From NCBI GenBank assembly GCA_035535995.1, contig DATLOZ010000009.1:1-64000 (forward strand): a stretch of DNA of 64,000 nucleotides, read 5' to 3'. The notes beneath the pieces are model-generated. The model saw only the letters and a program-made list of their open reading frames with translations. It was not told the DNA's origin and did no database searches. The stretch is from JANYCO01 sp035535995 (GTDB taxonomy: Bacteria > Bacteroidota > Bacteroidia > Cytophagales > Cytophagaceae). Below, piece by piece: positions 55,555 through 63,590 of this stretch. Within the stretch, counting starts at the first letter, position 1. Every line of letters begins with the position of its first letter. The position numbers and the translations under genes are program-made.

Positions 55555-55758
55555 ATCGATAGGGTTTAAATGTTTAACAATTATATGAAAATTTAAAAAA
55601 TATTTCTTTTTCAGGAAAATATACGTCATAATTTTTTTCATGACTGTCTGCTTAACCAGACCTATCCGATTTATGAAAGTATTTTATCATCAATATAGAT
55701 AGTTAGGTTAGTAAAACAAGGTTCGAACAAACGGATAGTCAAATTTCGTTATTTTCCC

Positions 55759-55766
55759 TAACTTTG
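55759..55766 (+). promoter_or_regulatory. -7 box for def
   Basis: TAACTTTG matches the Bacteroidota TAnnTTTG box, 34 bases before the def ATG. No clear TTTG lies 19 bases upstream. An AGAGG ribosome-binding-like site precedes the ATG by 7 bases. Confidence 0.5.
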
Positions 55767-55800
55767 CAGTATAACCAAAAATAAAATTAAGAGGAACATC

Positions 55801-56355
55801 ATGATACTTCCTATTGTAGCCTACGGAGACCCGGTTTTAAAGAAAGAAGCTAAAAACATCACCAAAGACGAATTGGACCTTCCGAAGCTGATCGAAGATA
55901 TGTTCGACACTATGAACAATGCAGGAGGAATCGGCCTCGCGGCTCCTCAGATCGGCAAAAGCATCCGCGTCTTCATAGCAGATGCTTCCCCGCTGGAAGA
56001 TGAAAAAACAAAAGATTTCAAAAAAGTTTTTATCAATCCTACCATCCTTGAAGAATACGGCGAAGAGTGGGGCTACGACGAAGGATGCCTCAGCATTCCC
56101 GGTATTCGCGGCGAGGTAGTTCGTCCTTCCAAGGTTAAGATCCATTATTTCGATGAAAACTGGAATGAACATACCGACGAATTCGACGGCATGCCTGCCC
56201 GCATTATCCAACACGAATACGACCATATCGAAGGAATTTTGTTTGTAGAACATTTTTCTTCCCTCAAAAGACAACTCCTTCGCGGAAAGCTCAACAACGT
56301 GAGCAAAGGCGATGTAGACGTAAATTACAGGATGAAATTTCCTGTGAAGAAATAA
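55801..56355 (+). CDS. def: Peptide deformylase
   Basis: 184 residues. It removes the formyl group from new proteins. The three family motifs are intact: GGIGLAAPQIG (I), EGCLSIPGIRG (II) with the metal-binding Cys, and IIQHEYDHIEG (III) with two His and the catalytic Glu. Normal length for a bacterial type I enzyme. Followed by an inverted repeat that may end the transcript. Confidence 0.97.
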   Translation: MILPIVAYGDPVLKKEAKNITKDELDLPKLIEDMFDTMNNAGGIGLAAPQIGKSIRVFIADASPLEDEKTKDFKKVFINPTILEEYGEEWGYDEGCLSIPGIRGEVVRPSKVKIHYFDENWNEHTDEFDGMPARIIQHEYDHIEGILFVEHFSSLKRQLLRGKLNNVSKGDVDVNYRMKFPVKK

Positions 56356-56365
56356 GGATTAAATT

Positions 56366-56427
56366 CCAAAAAACAAATTCCAAATTCCAATATTTGTCTT
56401 CCTTGGAATTTGGAATTTGCTTTTTGG
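56366..56427. repeat. Inverted repeat after def, family 2
   Basis: 25-base arms (56366-56390 and 56403-56427) pair with one mismatch around a 12-base loop; the unit is CAAATTCCAAATTCCAA. It lies 11 bases after the def stop and may act as a terminator. Related to the repeat after comB (23427-23483). Confidence 0.7.
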
Positions 56428-56466
56428 ATTCTACAACGAATACTCATAAACTTTAAACGCTTCTCC

Positions 56467-58368
56467 ATGACTCCTACCGACGAGCTCCAGCGTACCATTG
56501 ACCTTCTCAAAATAGAACAGGACGAAGACCGCAACCAATACCGGGAAAAAATTCTTGGAGCTTCTATTCAGGAAAGAAAAAAAGCAGGTACCACCTGGTA
56601 TCCCATCGTGATCCGCGAATCCTACTACGGCACGGGAGAGCGTTTGATCTTAGAAATTGAGCGGCCTGGAGATCTATCGATCCCAAATCTTTTTCAGTTT
56701 GGATCAGTAGCTTCGCTGTTTAGCAATTATCATAACGAAGGAAAAGAAAATCCATCCATCAGCGGCGTAGTTTCATTGGTGCGGAGAAATAATATCCGAC
56801 TCACTCTTTTTGTAGATGAACTTCCCGAATGGGTAGACACCGGCAAACTAGGCATTGACCTCATGTTTGACGAAAGTAGCTACAAAGAAATGAACAGCGC
56901 ACTTCAGCAAGTAATGAAAGCGAAGAATAATCGCCTGGCGCAACTACGCGAAATTTTATTGGGCGCAGAAGAAGCAAAATTTGCAGAAGAAGAAATACTG
57001 AAATTTCAAGGGCTGAATGAGATGCAAACTAAATCCATTCAGAAGATTGCTGCTGCCGAAGACGTCGCCATTATTCACGGTCCTCCTGGTACAGGCAAGA
57101 CCACCACGATCGTGCAAGCGATTGCCCATACACTAAAAATAGAAGCACAAGTATTAGTCTGCGCCCCGAGCAATAATGCCGTGGACTTGCTCACTCTCAA
57201 GCTTCACGCTGCTGGCCTGAAGGTCGTACGCCTTGGCAACCCAGCGCGGATCAATGAAGAACTGCAGGCTTTGAGCCTGGATTCTGCCATTAGTTCGCAC
57301 AAAGATTTTAAGCAGATCAAGGAATTTAAAAAAATGGCGGCCGAGTATAAGAATATGGCTTCGAAATACAAACGTCATTTCGGTCACGCCGAACGTGAGC
57401 AGCGACGCGCCATCCTGGACGAATCTCGAAAACTGCAGGCGGAGGCTGAAAAGATCGAAAGCTTTATCGTAAGCGATCTGATCGAGAAGGCACAAGTGAT
57501 TACATGTACACTGGTAGGTTCAGCCAACTACACCATCCGCGATCGTTCCTACTCTACGGTATTCATTGACGAAGCAGGCCAGGCTCCTGAACCAGCCTGT
57601 TGGATCCCGATCCTGAGAGCAGAGCGCGTAGTGCTGGCCGGAGACCATCAGCAGCTTCCTCCTACCATAAAATCGCGGCAAGCGGCAAGCGAAGGACTTG
57701 CGGTTACTTTGTTTGAAAAGACCATTCAACGCCAGAAAGCAGATACCATGTTGGAAGTACAATACCGCATGAACGAAAAGATCATGGAGTTTTCCAACAA
57801 GGAATTTTATAAGGACAAATTAAAAGCACACGAGTCGGTAAAAGATCAAACCATTGGCGATTCTCCTGCGGTAGAATTTATCGATACTGCCGGATGTAGT
57901 TTCAACGAAGAACAAGGGCAAGGCCGCGAAAGCCTTGTCAACACAGGCGAAGCAGATGTACTATTCAAACATCTGGATGAATTGCTTGCGCAAAATATTC
58001 TGGACGAAAAAAATAGTATTGGAATTATTTCTCCCTACAAAGCGCAAGTAAACCTACTGGAAACAAAACTGGAAGAACATAAAGAATTAAAACAACTAGG
58101 CAAACGCCTGGCGGTAAACACGGTCGATGGCTTCCAGGGACAAGAGCGCGATTTGATCTATATCAGTCTTGTACGTTCGAATGAAAACGGAGAGATCGGA
58201 TTTTTAAACGACCTGCGCAGAATGAACGTAGCGATGACACGCGCAAGAAAAAAACTTGTGATCCTCGGCGACAGCGCCACCCTCGCGCGGCATCCCTTCT
58301 ATAGAGATATGCTCAACTACATGGAGAGCATCGGGGCTTATCGGAGTGCGTGGGAGTTGCTTTATTAG
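56467..58368 (+). CDS. Superfamily 1 (Upf1/IGHMBP2-like) helicase
   Basis: 633 residues from the ATG at 56467 (MTPTDELQRTIDLLK); an in-frame start at 56410 lies in the repeat and is rejected. An N-terminal beta/helical region (1-180) precedes the helicase core: Q-motif-like LNEMQTKSIQKIAA, Walker A HGPPGTGKTTT near 204, VLVCAPSNNAVDLL, DEAGQAPEPACW near 368, VVLAGDHQQLPPT, VQYRMNEKIMEFSN, VNTVDGFQGQERDLI and MNVAMTRARKKLVI. It unwinds DNA or RNA with ATP; the cellular role of bacterial members is unclear. Confidence 0.93.
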   Translation: MTPTDELQRTIDLLKIEQDEDRNQYREKILGASIQERKKAGTTWYPIVIRESYYGTGERLILEIERPGDLSIPNLFQFGSVASLFSNYHNEGKENPSISGVVSLVRRNNIRLTLFVDELPEWVDTGKLGIDLMFDESSYKEMNSALQQVMKAKNNRLAQLREILLGAEEAKFAEEEILKFQGLNEMQTKSIQKIAAAEDVAIIHGPPGTGKTTTIVQAIAHTLKIEAQVLVCAPSNNAVDLLTLKLHAAGLKVVRLGNPARINEELQALSLDSAISSHKDFKQIKEFKKMAAEYKNMASKYKRHFGHAEREQRRAILDESRKLQAEAEKIESFIVSDLIEKAQVITCTLVGSANYTIRDRSYSTVFIDEAGQAPEPACWIPILRAERVVLAGDHQQLPPTIKSRQAASEGLAVTLFEKTIQRQKADTMLEVQYRMNEKIMEFSNKEFYKDKLKAHESVKDQTIGDSPAVEFIDTAGCSFNEEQGQGRESLVNTGEADVLFKHLDELLAQNILDEKNSIGIISPYKAQVNLLETKLEEHKELKQLGKRLAVNTVDGFQGQERDLIYISLVRSNENGEIGFLNDLRRMNVAMTRARKKLVILGDSATLARHPFYRDMLNYMESIGAYRSAWELLY

Positions 58369-58656
58369 TCTGAACCTTGATTCTCAGGATTGGAAAATTT
58401 TCAGGATTTTGATTTAAGGATTCGAACCTTTGATGACTTGTAATTATTTAAAAATTGTCATTCAGCAGAAACCTTGTGCTTAGAAATTTCTGATATCAAT
58501 TTCACTAATTCTGCTTGTTGACAAGGTGAGGATAAAACGCTTAACGATAGTGCAGACTCTGCACAAGTTTCCTGCTGAATGACAACTCTAAACTACTCTG
58601 TATTCCTGGAATTTTTAATCATGAAAATCTTCCAATCCTGAGAATCAAGGTTCAGA
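58369..58656. mobile_element. Nested inverted-repeat element, MITE-like
   Basis: Outer arms of 40 bases (58369-58408 and 58617-58656) are inverted copies with two mismatches; they begin TCTGAACCTTGATTCTCAGG. Inner arms of 25 bases (58455-58479 and 58561-58585) are inverted copies with two mismatches (TTGTCATTCAGCAG core). A smaller palindrome GTGCAGACTCTGCAC lies between. No transposase. The left arm starts right after the helicase stop. It resembles non-coding repeats common between Bacteroidota genes; mobility is inferred. Confidence 0.65.
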
Positions 58657-58696
58657 CAATCTTCCTTATTCATAATTTTCTTCCTATCTTAGAAAC

Positions 58697-59845
58697 ATGT
58701 CAAAGAATTTCATATCCAAACTTCCCTATACGGGAACTACTATTTTCACTGTCATGTCGCAGCTTGCGCAGGAGCATAATGCGATCAATCTTGCGCAAGG
58801 CTTTCCTGATTTTGGCACTCCGGATGAATTGATCGGGCTGGTGCATAAATACATGTTGAAAGGCTTCAACCAATATGCTCCGATGGCGGGCATTCTTCCT
58901 TTGCGGGAAAAGATCAGCGCAATGACAAAAGAATTGTACGGCTACGCACCCGATCCGCTTACGGAGATCACGCTTACCTGCGGCGCCACGGAAGCCTGCT
59001 ATACAGCGATCACTTCCGTAGTAAAACCCGGCGACGAAGTAATTCTTTTTGAACCTGCTTTTGATTGTTACACCACGGCGATTGAGCTTTGCGGAGCAAA
59101 ACCTGTATTCATTCAAATGCACTATCCGCATTACACCATCGATTGGATGGAAGTGAAGAAGAAAATAAATTCGAAAACAAAAATGATCGTGCTCAACTCG
59201 CCCCACAATCCTACAGGTTCGGTGATCAACCATCACGATATGCACGAGCTACAGGCAATCCTGGCGGGTGGGAATATTTTTCTTTTGAGCGATGAAGTGT
59301 ACGAACATATTATTTTCGACAAGCTGACACATGAAAGCGCGTTGAAATACAAAGATATTTTAAACAGAAGTTTTGTAATTTCTTCTTTAGGTAAAACCTT
59401 TCACTGCACCGGCTGGCGCATTGGATATTGCATTGCACCACCTTATCTGACGGAAGAATTCAGAAAAGTACATCAGCACAATACTTTCAGTGTACACACT
59501 CCCACACAGTACGCCATCTGCGAGTACCTGGACCAGAAAGATAAATACCTTACTCTTTCCAATTTCTTCCAGGAAAAACGTGATCGTTTTTTGAAATTAA
59601 TGTCTGACTCCAGGTTTGAATTATTTCCTGCAAGAGGTTCTTATTTCCAACTGGCCTCCTTCAAAAATATATCCGACGAAAGCGATATAGATTTTGCTGC
59701 GCGAATCACCAAAGAATTCAAAGTAGCTACTATCCCCGTCTCTAGCTTCTTTCACGATAAGCGTGACGAAAAGATCATTCGTTTTTGTTTTGCTAAAAAA
59801 ACTGATACACTGGAAAAAGCTGCAGAAATATTATGCAAGATCTAA
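58697..59845 (+). CDS. Methionine aminotransferase (PLP, class I, YbdL/KAT-like)
   Basis: 382 residues. Class I/II aminotransferase with the glutamine-transaminase-type opener NAINLAQGFPDFGTPDEL, the substrate loop GFNQYAPMAGILPLREKI, TLTCGATEACYTAITSVVKP, VLNSPHNPTGSVI, SDEVYEHIIFD, the PLP Lys in SSLGKTFHCTGWRIGY, and a C-terminal Arg in KIIRFCFAKK. Members use methionine or aromatic amino acids, often with glutamine-derived keto acids. Its last 13 bases overlap the omega-amidase-like gene, the classic partner that hydrolyses the alpha-ketoglutaramate made when glutamine is the amino donor. Confidence 0.92.
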   Translation: MSKNFISKLPYTGTTIFTVMSQLAQEHNAINLAQGFPDFGTPDELIGLVHKYMLKGFNQYAPMAGILPLREKISAMTKELYGYAPDPLTEITLTCGATEACYTAITSVVKPGDEVILFEPAFDCYTTAIELCGAKPVFIQMHYPHYTIDWMEVKKKINSKTKMIVLNSPHNPTGSVINHHDMHELQAILAGGNIFLLSDEVYEHIIFDKLTHESALKYKDILNRSFVISSLGKTFHCTGWRIGYCIAPPYLTEEFRKVHQHNTFSVHTPTQYAICEYLDQKDKYLTLSNFFQEKRDRFLKLMSDSRFELFPARGSYFQLASFKNISDESDIDFAARITKEFKVATIPVSSFFHDKRDEKIIRFCFAKKTDTLEKAAEILCKI

Positions 59846-60612
59846 CCATCACCATCCTTCAATCCGACCTCTACTGGGAAAACCCCGGAGCCAACCTTGC
59901 CATGTTTGAAGAAAAGATCTGGAAGATCAATGCTCCTACAGATCTCATTGTGCTTCCGGAAATGTTTACGACCGGATTTACGATGAACGCCGAAGCGCTC
60001 GCAGAGCCTATGAATCTGACAGCTTTCAAATGGATGAAACAACAATCCGCGCAAACCGGCGCAGCCATTACAGGCAGCGTGATCATTAAGGAACAAGATC
60101 ATTATTACAACCGGCTAATATGGATGGAACCGGATGGTAAATATTTTTATTATGACAAACGCCATCTCTTTCGTATGGCCGAAGAACACCAAGTATATAC
60201 ACCAGGTGCGGATAAACTTTTGGTTTCCTGGAAAGGTTGGAATATTCGCCCGCTTGTTTGTTACGACCTGCGTTTCCCTGTCTGGAGTCGCAACCGCAAC
60301 AATGAATACGATCTGCTCCTCTATGTAGCCAATTGGCCAGAAGCGCGGAAACTCCCATGGAAAGTCTTACTACAAGCACGCGCGATCGAAAATCTCAGCT
60401 ATGTAGTAGGTGTAAACCGCGTAGGAAAAGATGGGAAAGAGATTCCTTACAGTGGAGATTCCAGCATTATTAGTCCAAAGGGGGAGATCTTATGGCAAAA
60501 AGAAAACAGCGAAGAGATCTTCACTTATACGTTAAATAAAACAGAGCTTAGTTCTTTCCGGGCAAAATTTCCTGCAGATATGGATGCAGATGAATTTTCT
60601 ATTAAGCATTAA
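59833..60612 (+). CDS. Carbon-nitrogen hydrolase, omega-amidase (YafV/NIT2-like)
   Basis: 259 residues of the nitrilase superfamily. Catalytic Glu (DLIVLPEMFTTGFTM), Lys (YYDKRHLFRMAEEH) and Cys (IRPLVCYDLRFPVWSR) are all present. The close match to YafV/NIT2 and the overlap with a glutamine-transaminase-like gene suggest it hydrolyses alpha-ketoglutaramate to alpha-ketoglutarate and ammonia, pulling the transamination forward in methionine salvage. The bidirectional terminator at 60666-60702 ends the pair. Confidence 0.93.
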   Translation: MQDLTITILQSDLYWENPGANLAMFEEKIWKINAPTDLIVLPEMFTTGFTMNAEALAEPMNLTAFKWMKQQSAQTGAAITGSVIIKEQDHYYNRLIWMEPDGKYFYYDKRHLFRMAEEHQVYTPGADKLLVSWKGWNIRPLVCYDLRFPVWSRNRNNEYDLLLYVANWPEARKLPWKVLLQARAIENLSYVVGVNRVGKDGKEIPYSGDSSIISPKGEILWQKENSEEIFTYTLNKTELSSFRAKFPADMDADEFSIKH

Positions 60613-60665
60613 TGTCTTGCGCACTTTGCAAACCTGAGCGATCTTGCGTCGAATAAATACAAAAT

Positions 60666-60702
60666 AAAAAGTCCCCCGTCAATAAATGACGGGGGACTTT
60701 TT
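60666..60702. terminator. Bidirectional terminator
   Basis: AAAAAGTCCCCCGTCA (60666-60681) pairs perfectly with TGACGGGGGACTTTTT (60687-60702), loop ATAAA. It serves the omega-amidase gene (plus) and the OmpA/TPR lipoprotein gene (minus). Confidence 0.95.
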
Positions 60703-60726
60703 ATTTATATAATTTTTAAACTTCTA

Positions 60727-62508
60727 TTATTTCAGAGCGTTTTTGAAGTTCTCAGAATTCCAGTAGTTCATAAATTCCAGGTCGCTTAGTGCGTAGTCTA
60801 CAAGTGACTTGTTAAGCGCTACAGCTTTTTTCAGGTTGGTTACAACACCAGTTTCATCCTGAAGTCTTGCAGCAGTTACAGCAGACAGGTAGAAACCCCA
60901 AGCATAAGAAGGTGCTTTAGAAGTTACAGTATTGAAACCACCTTTAGCAGCGTTGAAATCTTTTTTCAACAGGTTTGCAAGAGCAAGGTCATACAATACA
61001 AGAGTAGAGTCAGTTGATTTTGACAGAGACTGGATAGCCATGTCATATTTACCTTCTCTGATGTATACGTATCCGGTTACACCGTTCAATCCTTTTTTGA
61101 TATCGTCGTTTGCACCTAGAGCGTTTGCTTTGTCAGCCTGAGCAAGAACTTCAGTTCTTACATCTTTGTAAACGTTTGCAGTAGCAAGGTTAGCGTGAGA
61201 CTCTGGGTTGTCTTTGCCTTGGATTGCAAGGTTCAGTTGAGTTACCGCGTTGTCTACCAATTTCGCTTTAGCGTTAGCATCAATTTCTTTTTGAGCTTCT
61301 TCTAGGTATACAGCACCAAGGTTGTTGTGAGAAACCCAGCTATCAGATTTTTTAATTGCCTGAGTATAGATTGCTTCTTTCTCTTTAAGGATTGGAGTAA
61401 GTGTAGCAGCATACAGCAATTCTGGTTCAGAAAGAGTATCCAGTTTCAAAGTACCATCAGTAATACCTTTTGCAAGAAGAGAAATCTCAGCTCTGGATTT
61501 CTTAGGTTTTACAGTTAGGATCTCAGTTTTAGCATTTCTTAATTTAGGGTAGATTTTCAAGAAAAGCGACTTGTAGAAAGGAAGCTTAGAAAGTTGCTCT
61601 TGTTTGCTTTCGAAAGAACCAGCGCCATTCACGATGTTCAGGATTTGAGCTTTTTCGTCAGCAGTAAGGATATTCATAGTATCAGCAGCCAGTTCTTTTC
61701 TTAGTGGCTCATAATCCAGAATGATTCCTTTTGTAACAAATTTGATAGAGTCGATATAGGTCTTCTGATTGAAGTGCGCCATTCTCTCTTTGTAGTATTT
61801 CTCGATCACAGCAGCTCTGTCTGTAGCAAGGCTAGAGTTTTTAGCTTCTGTACCTTCTGGGGAGTGAGTACCGATGATAGATACTGTTCTGGTTACGTTC
61901 TTCTTAGCGATGAAAGCATCCAGGTATTTACCTTGGTGACCTTGCATCTCGCTTTTTCTAAGTTTGGATTTACCTTGTTCGAAGAAGAAAGCTACGTTAG
62001 TAGGTACTAATTCTTCCTGATCGTTGTATCCATGGTTAGCGTAAGCTACGTAATAATTTTTTTCTGCAAGTCTGGAAGTTCTGATAATCCCTTTGGCGAT
62101 TTTAAATTCTTCAGAAGATTTTCCTTTTGTTTTGTCAGTATTATAGTTGGTTCCTACAGCCACTAGATCACCGTTTCCGATTTCAGGCTTGTAAAAGAAT
62201 GAAAAATGTTTGCTGATTTTTGGTTGCTCTGTTTTAGCATTTGGATAATCAGCTCCTTTGTATTCAATGGTGCCTACTTTAATGGACTGATCCCCGTATT
62301 TATATGTACCATCAACCTGATACACTCTTTTCTTTTTAAGTTTTTTTAACGGCAGGGTGCCAGTTACATCAAACGCAACGCTGTCTCCGTGTACCTCTAA
62401 TGGGTTTGGAACGACAGACACTTCAGGAGTATAGGCTTTGTTACATCCATTGAGGACAACAGCTCCTGCTACTAGTAAGGGTAAATAATTTTTTCCTAAA
62501 AGATTCAT
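60727..62508 (-). CDS. Lipoprotein with central OmpA-like domain and TPR repeats
   Basis: 593 residues with a lipobox (VAGAVVLNGCNKAY). Residues about 25-160 are a beta-rich domain (RVYQVDGTYKYGDQSIKVG, HFSFFYKPEIGNGDLVAVG). Residues about 170-250 carry an OmpA-like element (PTNVAFFFEQGKSKLRKSE, SIIGTHSPEGTEAKNSSLAT). Residues about 370-593 are TPR-like helical repeats (SWVSHNNLGAVYLEEAQKEI, NPESHANLATANVYKDV). An OmpA domain in the middle rather than at the C-terminus is unusual. Codon use is very uniform, which suggests strong expression. Probably an outer-membrane or peptidoglycan-linked structural protein; function unknown. Confidence 0.8.
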   Translation of the reverse strand: MNLLGKNYLPLLVAGAVVLNGCNKAYTPEVSVVPNPLEVHGDSVAFDVTGTLPLKKLKKKRVYQVDGTYKYGDQSIKVGTIEYKGADYPNAKTEQPKISKHFSFFYKPEIGNGDLVAVGTNYNTDKTKGKSSEEFKIAKGIIRTSRLAEKNYYVAYANHGYNDQEELVPTNVAFFFEQGKSKLRKSEMQGHQGKYLDAFIAKKNVTRTVSIIGTHSPEGTEAKNSSLATDRAAVIEKYYKERMAHFNQKTYIDSIKFVTKGIILDYEPLRKELAADTMNILTADEKAQILNIVNGAGSFESKQEQLSKLPFYKSLFLKIYPKLRNAKTEILTVKPKKSRAEISLLAKGITDGTLKLDTLSEPELLYAATLTPILKEKEAIYTQAIKKSDSWVSHNNLGAVYLEEAQKEIDANAKAKLVDNAVTQLNLAIQGKDNPESHANLATANVYKDVRTEVLAQADKANALGANDDIKKGLNGVTGYVYIREGKYDMAIQSLSKSTDSTLVLYDLALANLLKKDFNAAKGGFNTVTSKAPSYAWGFYLSAVTAARLQDETGVVTNLKKAVALNKSLVDYALSDLEFMNYWNSENFKNALK

Positions 62509-62663
62509 AAAATAAGGCAGTTTAAATTTCTATCTACTATGGGCGAAATTATCGTTATAAATCTATTTAAACAATATATTCATGTAATTTTTTAAATAGT
62601 TTGTAACAATAATAATAATTAATTCGTAATATTGTGATTATTAAGGTAAAAACAACCATTTTC

Positions 62664-62882
62664 ATGGAAATTCTGAGAAAATACGTAGAGAAATATGCGT
62701 TTGGAGTTTGCACTTTTTGGGGGGCGCGTTTGGGCATTGCTACTGCCAGTATTCGCTTATTCTTCATTTATACCTCATTTTTAACCTTTGGATCCCCGAT
62801 AATCATTTATCTCGTATTAGCTTTTTTAATGAATTTGCACAAACATTTAAGAAACCAGCGTAGCACAGTCTGGGATATATAA
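62664..62882 (+). CDS. PspC-domain small membrane protein
   Basis: 72 residues from the ATG at 62664; an earlier in-frame start is unlikely. The PspC fold fills the protein: YVEKYAFGVCTFWGARLGIA, RLFFIYTSFLTFGSPIIIYL and a short basic tail. PspC proteins are inner-membrane stress sensors; the rest of the phage-shock system is not here. Divergent from the OmpA/TPR lipoprotein gene. Confidence 0.8.
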   Translation: MEILRKYVEKYAFGVCTFWGARLGIATASIRLFFIYTSFLTFGSPIIIYLVLAFLMNLHKHLRNQRSTVWDI

Positions 62883-62914
62883 TAGTGTAAAAATCAGGAG
62901 CACGATATGGAGTA

Positions 62915-63382
62915 TTACCCCATTGCTGGTGGCCATACATTCAAATCTTTCATTTTCTTTTCGGCGGCATCTACAATATTTACCAATTTAATAGTCTTAT
63001 TATCAATTGGTTTCAAGTATATTTTTAACTCTTTAATCTTTGTATCTTTTAAAATAAGGTTATTGATGGCTGCTTCTAATATTGTGTGCAGGAATAATTG
63101 AATATTTTCGATCAGGAAAATTTCCAGTTCATTAAAAGCTTCGGGATTTTGTTCTTTGGAAATGGAAAAAAGCTCAGGGTTATAAATTTTTGCATATTCT
63201 TTCTGAAAGTCGCAGTTTTCAATATAGATATCCAGGTTTTTCAAAAAATACCCTTTTACATCATACTGCTCAAGTTTTGAAGTTTGTCCATCGTCTGCAT
63301 CTGCTTCAAATCCTTCAAACACTTTATCTATATAGTATTCATAAAAACAGCGAAGAAACAATTTTATTCTTTCCGGGGTCAT
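62915..63382 (-). CDS. Hypothetical helical protein
   Basis: 155 residues, soluble, largely helical and acidic (RIKLFLRCFYEYYIDKVFEG, FNELEIFLIENIQLFLHTIL, LYLKPIDNKTIKLVNIVDAA type segments). No signal peptide or membrane span and no recognised family. Convergent with the PspC gene at 32 bases distance; followed upstream by a family-1 palindrome. Confidence 0.6.
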   Translation of the reverse strand: MTPERIKLFLRCFYEYYIDKVFEGFEADADDGQTSKLEQYDVKGYFLKNLDIYIENCDFQKEYAKIYNPELFSISKEQNPEAFNELEIFLIENIQLFLHTILEAAINNLILKDTKIKELKIYLKPIDNKTIKLVNIVDAAEKKMKDLNVWPPAMG

Positions 63383-63395
63383 AGTAATAATTCTA

Positions 63396-63489
63396 AATGT
63401 TGAATTATGAGTTATGAATTAAAAAAATTTATTTCTATAGCACTCATAATCAGTTCGCAATATTAACTCATAATTCATAATTCAACATT
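63396..63489. repeat. AT-rich palindromic intergenic repeat, family 1
   Basis: 27-base arms (63396-63422 and 63463-63489) pair with two mismatches around a 40-base centre; the unit is AATGTTGAATTATGAGTTAT. The longest copy in the window. Confidence 0.75.
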
Positions 63490-63540
63490 CATAACTTCTC
63501 ATAGTTGATATCTTGTTTACAATTATTAATGATAAATTTA

Positions 63541-63571
63541 TTGGCAAATACTAAATATATTAGTATTTTTG
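63541..63571 (+). promoter_or_regulatory. Bacteroidota-type promoter for the last gene
   Basis: TTG (63541-63543), 20 bases, TATTTTTG (63564-63571). The ATG follows 19 bases later, which also supports reading this region on the plus strand. Confidence 0.65.
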
Positions 63572-63590
63572 TATCACTATAAAACACCTT

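Noticed and set aside
58420..58445. tRNA-like T-arm (GGATTCGAACC on plus)
   Set aside because: Only a short T-loop-like piece; no acceptor, anticodon or D arm fits, and it lies inside the nested inverted-repeat element.
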